Positions 22,152-32,327 of a stretch of DNA of 64,000 nucleotides are shown here, one piece after another (within the stretch, counting starts at the first letter, position 1; each line of letters begins with the position of its first letter). The DNA comes from Zoroaster sp. YZ-2022 (taxonomy: Eukaryota; Echinodermata; Asteroidea; Forcipulatida; Zoroasteridae), in contig CM055817.1 of the NCBI GenBank assembly GCA_029582265.1, positions 31,539,097 through 31,603,096 on the forward strand. The letters run 5' to 3'. The notes beneath the pieces were generated by a model. That model saw only the letters and a list, made by a program, of their open reading frames with translations. It ran no database searches and had not been told where the DNA came from. The position numbers and the translations under genes were made by a program.

Positions 22152-22448
22152 ATGCCTAGCACATGTGCTGTTGGTGGATGTACAAGAAGTGCCACCAAGA
22201 ATCCAGAGGTTAGTTTTTTTCCGATTTCCGCGAATCCGGCGGCTTCCAAGGAGTGGGTGAAGTTCGTGAACAATACACGAAAGGATTTCACGTTGACAAA
22301 ATGGTCGTTGATTTGTTCAGCCCATTTTACGGGCGACTGTAGAGATTCTTCCAGTCAAGTGAAAGAAAGTTTTGGTTTGGATACCAAATATCGTTTGAAG
22401 CAAGGCTCTGTTCCAACTTTGAAAGCGTCAAATATCGAGAGAAGGCAA
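22152..22448 (+). CDS. THAP zinc-finger protein, first exon
   Basis: The ATG at 22,152 opens a THAP domain that fills the exon: C5 and C10 (CAVGGC), W35 (KEWVKF), W51, C55-x2-H58 (ICSAHF) and the closing SVPTL motif at residues 86-90, equivalent to AVPTIF. These are the C2CH zinc ligands and conserved core of THAP DNA-binding domains found in P-element and related transposases. The exon ends in the donor AA/GTGAGT at 22,449, phase 0, after 99 codons. No next exon was recognised; a stop follows within the intron. It may encode the protein that binds the subterminal repeats of this element, which is inference. Confidence 0.85.
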
Positions 22449-22950
22449 GTGAGTACGACTGGGAGTTCGTTTCGTACACGTCGCTTTTTAATGCACTTTG
22501 CTGGGGAACACTCATGACATGTGGGCATAAGCAGCGAATGCCAGTCCTTGATTGTACGTCACAACTACGATATGAATTATTCATGAGTTCGGGCTTTTTG
22601 CGAAACACGACTTTTCTAGATAGTGAAATGCTGATCAAAATGAATTTTTTTTTTACATTAAGAAATTACTTTATTTGAATTTTAATCATATAGAAGTAAT
22701 CATTACACACTTCTTGTAAGCCTAACATCATCAAAACACTGTAATATATTCCGTTGAAGTCCATCTTTAAGATTTGACCATACCTTGGTGATGACTATAC
22801 TGTGTATATATATGGGCTGACTATTATTACTGTAAAAGGGTATATTAAATAACAGATTTGTATCACGATGATGTATTGCATTGTTCTGTTTTTCTCATGA
22901 GATGCAGCCCTTGCAAGTTGCACCCCTTTTGTAGGCCTGTTGGGTTCCTT
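22449..22950. other. No gene seen; AT-rich
   Basis: Follows the THAP exon and could be its intron. No acceptor-framed coding segment was recognised. Confidence 0.35.
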
Positions 22951-24123
22951 TGTCTCACGAGATTCCGGTCCTTTGTTGTAGTTAGTCGAGCGCGACCTGT
23001 GTAATACCTGCCGTGTGGCTGTACTGTGTTTTGGGGCGTACTTGGTATGTCGGTTAGCACGACCGGGGTTATACATGGGACGCGTATGAGTGCTACTCTC
23101 TCTCCCCTTGGGCTTTAGTACCTCTCACCCCTCTAAGGTAGTGAAGTATAAGAAGTGGAGGAAGATCTAACAAGTGAGTCAAGGTAATTTAACAGTGCTT
23201 ACGGTGGTAATATTGTTGTCAGTCTATTAGCAGCTTGTGTAGTCACACCATAACATTCCCGAATATGGTCGCACTATGGCAAATCCCGTGCGAATTTATT
23301 TTTAATCTTATGTTTTTTTCGCACGTAAAACGCTATTTATAGTATGTATCTAGTCCATATTTGTTTAGGCCTGACAGAATAGTAGGCCTATACATGTGTA
23401 TTTGACATGTTTAGTACAAATTGCCGTTGTGAAATAGTTATCCATTTTGTTTAGAGAATACTGCTTTGCCAATTAATTGCACGGCTTTATATAAATTTAA
23501 AGTGCTTGTATTTCTAATAATTTAGTATGTATTGATAATTGTCAGTGTATTGTTAAATATTTATATGTCATTTGTAATAAGTCATGACTGTACAAAAGGT
23601 ATTGATATTTTGAATGGGTAAAAAAGCCAGGAATGTAATCAATAGTTACGGATTGAGTTAGTCTCCTTCGTATTGGGTTAATAGTGGTAGAAATGGTCCT
23701 ATTTTAGACGCAAATATACCCACGTATTACTATTAGCATAATTAGTACTAATTTATATGCTGCCCTGCACTCATTGAAAAGGTGTTGTCCTACGTGATCT
23801 ATGTATTAATGTCTAAAGATTCTGTACATAACTCGGATTCTGAACCGAATTCGGTACATGAATATGTTAATTCAGACACTGTAAGTGATTCGGAAAACAC
23901 CATGGCAAACAAGTATGATATGTCTCACGAGATTCCGGTCCTTTGTTGTAGTTACTCGAGCGCGACCTGTGTAATACCTGCCGTGTGGCTGTACTGTGTT
24001 TTGGGGCGTACTTGGTATGTCGGTTAGCACGACCGGGGTTATACATGGGACGCGTATGAGTGCTACTCTCTCTCCCCTTAGGCTTTAGTACCTCTCACCC
24101 CTCTAAGGTAGTGAAGTATAAGA
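22951..24123 (+). repeat. 203-bp near-identical direct repeats flanking 767 bp
   Basis: Bases 22,951-23,153 and 23,921-24,123 differ at about two positions and begin tgtctcacgagattccgg. The layout resembles a short LTR element (TRIM). However, the repeats do not end in CA, no primer-binding site follows the left copy, no polypurine tract precedes the right copy and no target duplication is visible. The interval holds a short acidic frame (23,809-23,920, Ser/Asp/Glu-rich) of unknown meaning. Confidence 0.75.
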
Positions 24124-24289
24124 GTATGTTGAATTAGTCAGGACTTTTTTCAGAGAAGTTATACTGCCACTCGCGGTACTTGCCCCATCTAAAGTATGTG
24201 CAGTTTTGCTTCCAGTAACGGACCACTTTATCAATCCCTGGCTAAAAGAAAATGCTCCAACATAATTGTTATTTCTTAGGACGTATATG

Positions 24290-25097
24290 TCCTCAACAAC
24301 TACACGAACGAATTGAACGATGAAAAAACAGAATTTGTTCTATTTGGATCACGTCAGCAATTGTCTAAAGTTTCTCTTCCATTTATTACAATTGGTGACT
24401 CGCAGATGACCCGCTCATCACAAGCACGTAATTTGGGTGATATATTTGACTCGACAATGACTTTAAAACCTTATATCTCCAACATGGTTCGCATATCATA
24501 ATTTCATATAAGAAATATTAGCCGAATAAGGAAATACTTGAATAAAAGTGCTGCTGAACAAATCCGCAGAATCAAATATCTCGTCTTCAGCACATACAAA
24601 ACACAGCAGCTCGTGCCATATCACACCAATCTTGAAAGAACTGCACTGGCTTCCTGTTTCACAGAGAATTGTTTTTAAACTTATGCTAATTGTTCACAAA
24701 TCTTTTAATAACATTGCTCCAATTTATATTTCTGAACTGCTTAAAGTCTACACTCCTAAATGTCACTCCTAAAGGAACCAACTTCAAAACGGAACTGGCG
24801 TGATAGGTCTTTTTCTGTCGCGGCTCCGAGAATCTGGAATCATCTTTCAACAAAACTCAAATCTTGTCATGGTATAACTAGATTTAAGTCGATGCTTAAA
24901 ACTCATCTTATGTCACAATTATTCAAAGATGGTGTATATTTTCAATTGCATTGTAGATACATGTATATCAGTACATATTTGTTCCTCCTATGCTATCATT
25001 GTAGCCTATATTGTTTGTATTCATTTATTTTGTCTTTGTTTCCGCGCCTTCAGCGCCCAGCAGGGTGGATATGTGCGCGCTACAAATTATTATATTA

Positions 25098-25182
<85 letters not shown>

Positions 25183-25425
25183 GGTGTTGTTTTTCGTGTT
25201 GTTGTTGTTGTTGGTGTTGTTTTTCGTGTTGTTGTTGTTGTTGGTGTTGTTTTTCGTGTTGTTGTTGTTGTTGGTGTTGTTTTTCGTGTTGTTGTTGTTG
25301 TTGGTGTTGTTTTTCGTGTTGTTGTTGTTGTTGGTGTTGTTTTTCGTGTTGTTGTTGTTGTTGGTGTTGTTTTTCGTGTTGTTGTTGTTGTTGGTGTTGT
25401 TTTTCGTGTTGTTGTTGTTGGTGTT
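24290..25425 (+). mobile_element. L2/CR1 LINE, 5'-truncated copy with 3' tail
   Basis: Plus-strand remnants match the minus-strand LINE at 12.3-13.2 kb: NDEKTEFVLFGSRQQLSK (after the RT active site), IAPIYISELLKVYTP, NWRDRSFSVAAPRIWNHL and FKSMLKTHLMSQLF. The conserved tail gcgccttcagcgcccagcag follows at 25,045-25,085, then a (GTT)n tract. It has normal 5' truncation and internal deletions. It interrupts the large minus-strand gene of the surrounding element, so it arrived later. Confidence 0.88.
25100..25425. repeat. (GTT)n passing into a 30-bp x 8 minisatellite
   Basis: A pure GTT tract (25,100-25,180) turns into eight exact 30-bp units, each GTT-rich with a ttggtgttgtttttcgtgtt core. The units are identical to one another, a sign of recent expansion. 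Confidence 0.95.
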
Positions 25426-25439
25426 TTTTATTTTTTTTT

Positions 25440-26023
25440 TCCTTCCCTAATTGTTAACTTTGTGATACCACTCAGAAAAGATACAAGCCCGGTTGTTCTG
25501 TCTTGCAGGAAATTTACACTGTCCAGTTGCAGTAGATTATCCAATTGCTTGTAGCTGCCCAGTGTATTCTTTGAATATGTTAATATATCGCCACTTAGGG
25601 AATTCCCGAGAGAAAAGCACAACCTTTTTATGTCGTCTACGGGAAGTTTACGATTGTTTATGAGGGTGATTATCTCATCTACTAATTTGTTTGGATCTGA
25701 TTAAGTCCGAGTCAGACTTTTCATCGCTGGAGGTAACAACTCTTCTTCCGGCTCAGATACACATTGACTTGTGGAAGGGGCTTCATTGAGGCAGTCAGTG
25801 CACACATATTTTGTCCGACGGCCGAGGAATTTCTGATCTATGAGCCACTGAGTTTTGACGGAAATGTTCTTGTTTGATGTTCTCATAAGTTTCGGCGATT
25901 GTGTTTTTTTAATACATCGTGCATAGTACACTTGCAACTGTGCATGAAATGTTGCATGGATGACTCCGTTTCTGTTAACAATCTTGTCCTTCTCCGCAGA
26001 GGATTCGGTTTGGTTTTACCCAT
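25440..26023 (-). pseudogene. Transposase-like protein, N-terminal part
   Basis: An ATG at 26,023 begins MGKTKPNPLRRR. A frameshift leads to VIHATFHAQLQVYYARCIKK, KTQWLIDQKFLGRRTKY and VCTDCLNEA (half of a zinc finger), then an acidic stretch. A second block (25,622-25,440) reads LCFSLGNSLSGDILTYSK. I know this kind of N-terminus from the same uncharacterised protein family as the blocks at 19.2-21.5 kb. The LINE at 24.29-25.43 kb and the 203-bp repeats separate it from the rest of the gene. Confidence 0.55.
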
Positions 26024-26476
26024 TTTGGAGAAAACTATGGAAAAGAAAATAGTGACAAAACATTAGAGGTATGACATATAAACACCCCCAGTGATAAATA
26101 GCTGGGCCAATCCCTCAATGAAAATGGAATATTCCGAGTCCTATCGGCTTCAGAAATAAGTTATAATACTAGCCATTGTATTTGTTTTTATAATAACCCA
26201 TTAGAGAGTAAAACAAACCTATTTATGAAGTTTGAAAGCCGCAATTGATAACACCCTTTCCCGCCAAAAGAACTTCCACCCAAAGCGATATGGCGCGAAA
26301 GGTCATGCACTAGTCGACCCTCATCCCGTGTGTGTGTGTGTGTCGTCAATGTGTGCGCATTTCACGGCTGTCCGCTGTTGCTCTGTCTTTTTGTGACCAG
26401 CTTTCGATCAGTCAACACCTTACTATTCCAGCAATAACGAATAACATTCACTGTTGTTTAAAATTGATTTTTGCAG
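26024..26476. other. Divergent interval with (GT)n; no gene proven
   Basis: This lies between the minus-strand gene start (26,023) and the plus-strand exon at 26,477. A (GT)n tract is at 26,329-26,343. A bidirectional promoter is possible, but no motif was decisive. Confidence 0.35.
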
Positions 26477-27002
26477 CTGAAGCCAAGCAGCTGAGAAGGG
26501 ATAATAATCTGGATAAGAATGGCACAATTCCTATTGTGTTTGTGTCCACTGTCAATGGGTATGATTATTGTTTCATATAACATCATAACGTCTTAAAAAT
26601 TAAACAAAACTTACCAGATCTTGTAACCTGTTTATCCACTTACTGTCTCTCCAATGCAGATACCATGCGTACCGCAACACTCCATACACTGGAAGCAAGT
26701 TCGTGATGCCGTGTAGCCACAAACCAAGTCGTTTTGACAACTAGGCTTGTCTTGTAACAGCACCCCGGCTCGAAAATATCAGTGAGCATCTCTGGCCAGT
26801 TGTTGTTCACGGACCACCTCGGCGACAAACTGTGACTGACGTCGCTGGACAACCCATTGGCCATGATGATGTGCCGAAGACAATTGGAAATTTGATATCG
26901 ATGGGATTGGTGGAGGGCAAAATTGCAAGGGCTGTCTGCTTCTATACAGGCGTCATGATTCATGATGGCAGTGTTCGCGGGGGTGGGCCAAAACTTGTGT
27001 AA
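26477..27002 (+). pseudogene. Two terminal exons of an unidentified gene, one in-frame stop
   Basis: Exon a (26,477-26,558) follows tttttgcag and encodes AEAKQLRRDNNLDKNGTIPI, ending before GTATGA in phase 2. Exon b starts after ccaatgcag at 26,660 in the matching phase. It reads HAYRNTPYTGSKFVMPCSHK, RLENISEHLWPVVVHGPPRR, VPKTIGNLISMGLVEGKIAR and ends GGGPKLV at a stop (27,000-27,002). One TAG at 26,742-26,744 breaks it. Splice sites, phase and protein-like composition make it a real former gene. I do not recognise the family. It may be the 3' end of the plus-strand PHD-like gene of this element. Confidence 0.5.
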
Positions 27003-28639
27003 TTTATGTGTTGGAAGTGATGAGAAAGGCTTTGGCCTAAGACCTATTAAATCAAATCAGTCCTCACTTGGCCCGCCCTAGTGACCTTATCATTATCTGA
27101 AGGAGTTGTTTTTCTTTTTTCTCGTTGGCAACACCACCTTCGAAATTCAATAAAGGGAAGGTACAAAAACACCAGTAACGTTTCAAAGAATCTAATATTA
27201 TTTTTAATTTGACAAAACAAAATTATGAAGTAAACTTTGTTTGGATATATAATCATGTAAAGCCAACAAAATCAGATTGTTGGTAATTCCGGAAATTCCA
27301 CTTCAAGTGAGACAAGTACACTTTATGACCCTCTTTCTCAATTCATCCATATCAGCAGACAATGGTGGCAGTGCAAATTAAAAACAATATTACATTTTTA
27401 TCAAAGTTGTACCTTCCCTTTATCAAAAACAAAGAGTGTGTTCCAGCCCTGTTTGTTCATTTTAAAGTTTGTTTCAGTTTTAACAGTTATTTATTTAAAG
27501 TTATTTCATTAACAAAACACACAGTAATTAAACAAAATTAACAAATGATATTACACCATACTTTTAAATTTGGATAATTTTTTCATACTTTAAACGGCCT
27601 CCATGGACACTTAGCCCTCTGTAAAATAACGTCAAGTTGTTGGCGATCTCTGTGAAAACAATACAGCACTATACAGGGTTACGAAAAAAAAACATTTTTA
27701 GGGTCGGGAATAACTTTTAAAGTTTTCAAGGGAGGCCGATAAATGTATGTCTAAATAAAGCTTAGGTTCTCCTCTTTCGGAAAAACACCTTAATTTTGAG
27801 TTTGGATAATTTGTCTTCATTTTATTCATTTAAATTGTGCTATCTTTCTTTGTAATAACAAATTTATAATTTACTAAAAATTATGTTTAAGAAGTACTTG
27901 ATTGCAATCATCATTTGGTAAATAATGATTCAATTTCAAAAGCAATATTTATTAAAATGGAGAAAATATTTAAATTTACAGCAGATCTTTGTGATTATAC
28001 AAACATTACTAGTTCATTTTATTATAATTGGCCTAAATAAAACTATATAAAGTTGCTTTAAATAATTAGTACATGAACAAATTACTGGAAATTTTTTCTT
28101 GAAATTCAATGACTGTCTATCTTGCCCACAGTGCTATAATTATATAGATGTATTGATTTTTTTATTCTAACTTGATTTGAACCAATGGACAAATACAAAT
28201 TATTTAGAAAAAAATTAATAAATTATCTAGTATTTTATATTAAAGAGGTCCATATTTTCATTAACACAGTTGTTCAATTTAGACCATGTCCTTCTGCTAA
28301 GTAGATTGTTTACACTGCTTGTGTAACCATGCATCAAGTAATCAAGTCACCAGCCACCTCCCAGCTCCCCCATCCACCAATTACACACACATTTCTACTG
28401 CCGCACCTTACTGGTCACACCCCGCCCCCAATCCCCAACCCCAATCCCCACCCACTAAACCCATGATGTACTACACATCCCGACCCTATCCACATTGATT
28501 TGAACTGATTAAGATGTTTAATTAAAGACACAAAACAAAACAAACATCGGTTATTCAGCAGTTTTCTACAACGTTTAATCCCCTTGGCTGTATTTCACGT
28601 TTACACACCGGAAGTTGCATTATTTGGCAACTGGTTGCA
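27003..28639. other. AT-rich right part of the large element; no gene seen
   Basis: Long A/T stretches, a short C-rich patch near 28,360-28,460 and no recognisable coding block. The last 80 bases hold gcaac-type motifs like those inside the left end. Confidence 0.5.
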
Positions 28640-28680
28640 GTATATAGCAACGTTGCCGTATTTGGAGTTTTCCCGGACTG
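28640..28680 (-). repeat. Right TIR of the 11.2-kb element
   Basis: Exact reverse complement of 17,450-17,490, followed by atat at 28,681-28,684, which matches the four bases before the left end. Confidence 0.9.
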
Positions 28681-29330
28681 ATATGCTGATGTATCATAAA
28701 AATCATTGAAACGTTACCGGTTCCGCTATAATGGGCTAAAATAATGGAAAAGTTAAAAAGCCCTATAACTCCTTAATGAAATGATGTTCAGACTTAATGA
28801 TAATATATATACGTACCTTAAATTGAAAAAAAAATCAATCGGTTCTGGTTTACTTGGCTGAAACAATGGCAAAATCCAAAGCCCAATAACTCCCAAACAA
28901 ATGGATTTACAGACTTGCAATATGGAGCAAAAACATTAGTCTTGATATGATGATGTATCGTAAGTCGTAAAAAAATCATTGAAGCGTGACCGGTTCCGTT
29001 ATCACGGGCTAAAACAATGGAACATATTAAAAAATCCGAACAAAATGATTTAGAGACTTGTACTTTTGCATAACAAAAAATAGGTTTCCCGATATGTAGA
29101 TATATCTAAAATCATAAAATCCGTACTCCATCGGTTCCGTTATTATGGAAACAACTATAACTCCCTAACGAAATAAGGTTCAGACTTGTAACTTGGTAAA
29201 ATATTATGATAGGTAGACCTAAAATTCATAAAAAGCCCATCCGTTTCTTTCTAATGGGCTAAAACAATGGAAACGTATAAACACTATAACTCACTGATGT
29301 TCAGATGATTGATTGGATTTACGAACAATG
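28681..29330 (+). repeat. Tandem array of ~120-150-bp units, right part
   Basis: The anchor gggctaaaa-aatgga recurs near 28,733, 28,855, 29,006 and 29,254, with a degenerate unit near 29,140. Units keep the order cggttccg, anchor, aactcc, gacttg, gatatg. This is the other side of the array cut at 17,449. Confidence 0.85.
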
Positions 29331-29455
29331 GTGGTCCAGTGGTCATTGCGTCTGACTGCTAATTAAAATGTGATGAGTTTGAAAACCGCTGTGAACATCA
29401 TCATGCTAACTTTTTTGATATTCTTTATTTTCTTTTTTTATCCGTTCACGGCTCT
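29325..29455 (+). repeat. tRNA-like SINE fragment (second family)
   Basis: The motif tggtggtccagtggtcattg resembles a tRNA A box, and gatgagtttgaaaaccgc a decayed B box, followed by a T-rich tail ending in ctttttttatccgttcacgg. The same head and tail occur at 30,863-30,990; only the head occurs at 29,894-29,938. Confidence 0.5.
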
Positions 29456-29528
29456 CACCCGCGGCAAGTAATACGTTTCGAAAAACTATGTTTTATTACA
29501 CTTACTTACTGACATAATTGTAACATGG

Positions 29529-29886
29529 AGTGTCGTGGCCGAGCGGTCTAGCGCACCGAACTCAAGTTCTGGTGTTGCCAGCAGCAGAGTGTGGGTTCGA
29601 GCCCCGGCCGTGACACCTGTGTCCTTGAGCAAGACACTTAACCATAATTGCTTCTCTCCACCCAGGGGTTAAATGGGTACCTGTGAAGGCAGACATGGTT
29701 TGCTCTATATGCGCTAGAAATGGCAGCAATTGAGCTGTATACTCCCCAGGGAGCTGAGATGGTTTCAGGAATGATTTATGAGCCTTATGAGCCTTATGAG
29801 CAGGGATAATAATATAATGCGCCTTCAGCGCCACTTAGTTGGTGGATACGTGCGCTATATAAATCTATACATTATTATTATTATTA
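29529..29886 (+). mobile_element. tRNA-Leu-derived SINE, plus copy
   Basis: The head (29,529-29,613) folds like tRNA-Leu with A box tggccgagcgg, anticodon region actcaagttct, long variable arm and B box gggttcgagcccc. The body carries the CORE/MIR-like string ccttgagcaagacacttaac. The 3' tail gcgccttcagcgccacttag ... gcgctatataaat ends in (ATT)n. The tail resembles the 3' end of the L2/CR1 LINE of this window. A second copy lies in opposite orientation at 33,284-33,638. Confidence 0.9.
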
Positions 29887-29974
29887 TAATAGTGACTGGA
29901 TTTAGGTCTACACCTTATGGAAGCTCGGTGGTCCAGTTTGAGTTTGAGATACGCCTTGAACATTCTTCTTCTTT

Positions 29975-30835
29975 GTTTATTCACTTTCGTGATGACATGA
30001 CGAGTTGAGCCAACCTGTCCCTGTCTACCATAATGTTAGTGAGGGTTTGACCGCTTAAGCCAGTCTCCAGCTCAGTGGATGTTTTCAGGGTCAAGTTGGG
30101 ACGACCTCTACGACGAGGGGCATCAGGCATCCAGAGTAAAACACGACCAGCTGGCTCATTATGACGGTAGACGTGACCGGCTAGTCGAAGGCGGCGCTGT
30201 CTGATGATGGTGGAGATGGGAGGAAGGGTACCGTACAGAACAGAGTTAGGGAGGTGTTGTTGCCAAGAAACATTTTGTACAACACGCAGCATCCGAGTGT
30301 AAGTGCCATCAATGGATGTAGAGATTTGGTTGGTCAGGGCCCAGGACTCGCAGCCATAGAGTAGGATTGGTTCCACTGAAGCCTTAAAGATCTTAAGTTT
30401 TGGTGGCCATGGAGATTGAAGATCGCCAGATTTTTGTCAGCGAGTTCAGTGCGGACCAAGCTTGGATTTTTCTACAGTCATGAGCCGTGTTGGTATACGA
30501 TCCCAGATATTTGAAGTCATCAACCTTATCCAGCTTACCGCCATCCAGTGCGAAAATGTCATCAAAGGGAGACGGGTTGATAGCCATATATTTGGTCTTC
30601 TTTACATTGAGGGAGAGACCAATGGACGTGCAACAGGTTTCTACCTTATGGAGCAGAAATTCAGCATTTTGGAGGGTGTCGGTAAGCAGGCTAATATCAT
30701 CTGCATAATCTAGATCAGATAGGTGTTGAGCAGGGTGTCTAGTACTCCTACGGCGTGAGAGAGTAAGACCATCAGTGTCATTAATTGCTGTGCGCAGGGC
30801 ATAACTGCCGCAAACATTACTGCCGCAATTTTGTT
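29975..30835 (-). mobile_element. RTE-like LINE fragment (RT C-terminal half)
   Basis: On the minus strand: LSDLDYADDISL (RT active site, near 30,700), YMAINPSPFDDIFALDGGKL with VDDFKYLGSYTN, then LLYGCESWALTNQ, MLRVVQNVSWQQHLP, RRLRLAGHVYRHNEPAGRVL, RRRGRP and a final VDRDRLAQLV. This order is shared by RTE-like elements; the exact clade is not certain. Frame breaks occur near 30,390 and 30,590. The fragment is flanked by two related 45-bp segments (29,894-29,938 and 30,863-30,907). Confidence 0.82.
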
Positions 30836-30862
30836 GCTCTTCTTGTAATATTGCACAATTAT

Positions 30863-32327
30863 CGACTGGATTTACAACTACACATTACGGAAGCTCGGTG
30901 GTCCAGTGGTGAATTCCTCTCACTGATTATGCGAAGGTTCTGAGTTTGATTACTTTATTTTATTTTCTTCTTTATCCGTTCATGGATATCATCCATGGAC
31001 AATGAAATCAGTTCCACAAAAATGCCTGAAAACTTTACATCAACAACTTTAAAATGTTTTACTTTCCGACTTTTTACCGGAACCAAACCCACACACCTTA
31101 AGTTTGTAACCCAACAAACGTACTTCTCGATGTTTTTGTTTTCCATTAAATCTATCCGGAATAGGGCGAATAACAGGAACCAGTGGGCAAAGGTGGCACT
31201 TTGTAAATAAGCTTAAATTCACGTGTTCACCAGGTCCTCGAAAATATTCGCAAATACCGGGAACATCTCTCTCCCAAAATTGGTTGATGTACCTTATTGT
31301 CTCTGGATGAAAGCAGATTCAGTGATTTGTTCCTTTCGCCTCGTGAACAGTTGCACATTACACACTATTACAGTGATCATCGCGTGCGTTCGTATCCTAG
31401 GAAAAGGGCAGACTTTGGAATATATATTGAGGATGAACTGTTGCATTTCTTCCTTCAGTAGATCAAGGCATTGATTAATTAATCAAGGGTGATTTTCCAA
31501 AATTTCTGTGACATTTTATCCGAATCGATTTCATATCGGAAAGATGATGTCCATTTGTGTATTTCTGAATGTCGGGCTGCCTGTCTCTCCGATTGTCTGA
31601 TTGCTATTTTACTTTTCTAATACTTCTAATGAAACAAATATTTTGCACAATCCTCTCAGTTGCGAAATAATTGAGTCATATTATTATGGTGCAGCTTATT
31701 TTCAAATAGGGCATTATGCATCCACTGGACAATAATAGTCAACAGAGGGCGCAATTGAAAATAATGGTTTCTTACAAATATTTGTATTTTATGACGATAA
31801 AGTACATTTTTATAGTCCAGTCAAGCTGTAAGTGAATGCCAAGTAGTTTTCATTAAAGTTTGTACCATTATTTTGATGAACTTTGCTGATGTCGGGGTCA
31901 CATATGGGTTTAAACCACTGGAGCGGTTATACATTGACATGGCACTGACTTTATTAGAGTAACATTTAGTAAAATGTAGCAAGTAACATTATTTATGAAT
32001 TTGGAAGTTGATTGAACTAGTTAAAAAAAAATTCCAAACTTTGATGTAAAGTAAATTAGGTTATCGGAGACGAATTATTTTCCAAATGATTTACCTTGAA
32101 TATAAGGTTATTCAAGGTGTATAGAAATTCAGAATCCGGTATATTTATATGGAAATATTTTTGTTTACAGCCATACATTGTGATTATACATCACTGAAGA
32201 CTGACATTCACATTTAGCTCTTCACATCACAAATCAAAGAAGTGTTACTTTCCTAAAAGGTACGGTGTAATTGTTTGCGAGGTTTTATGTAACTTTTATA
32301 AAATAGTATTAGCAATACACGTACATT
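30863..32327. other. tRNA-like SINE fragment, then non-coding AT-rich DNA
   Basis: At 30,863-30,990 a tRNA-like SINE fragment is present (ggtggtccagtggtgaatt as A box; ggttctgagtttgatta as B box). From 31,000 to 32,327 no gene or repeat family was recognised. The short frames around 31.0-31.5 kb are not convincing. Confidence 0.45.

Larger units (their letters stand above)
17450..28680. mobile_element. 11,231-bp TIR-bounded DNA element, superfamily unresolved
   Basis: The left end begins CAGTCCGGGAAAACTCCAAA, and the right end is its exact reverse complement over 41 bases (47 of 48 overall). The element interrupts a satellite-like array. Left flank ttgatat plus right flank atatgctg rebuild the uninterrupted unit seen at 28,940 if ATAT was duplicated. 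ATAT is palindromic, so it could also be part of the ends. Inside are a long minus-strand transposase-like gene (26,023-19,230), a THAP gene and a PHD-like gene on the plus strand, a further two-exon gene (26,477-27,002), 203-bp direct repeats and a later LINE insertion. The two gene sets may reflect nesting, but no inner element ends were found. Confidence 0.8.

Noticed and set aside
22951..24123. A genuine LTR retrotransposon (TRIM)
   Set aside because: No TG...CA ends, primer-binding site, polypurine tract or target duplication was found; kept only as a direct-repeat pair.
25180..25410. CRISPR-like or coding repeat (V/L/C-rich frames)
   Set aside because: A 30-bp unit without spacers, grown from a LINE (GTT)n tail; the three open frames only reflect the triplet repeat.
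29529..29613. A functional tRNA-Leu gene
   Set aside because: The tRNA-like part continues into a SINE body with CORE-like string and LINE-like tail, and a second divergent copy exists at 33.6 kb; it is a SINE head.
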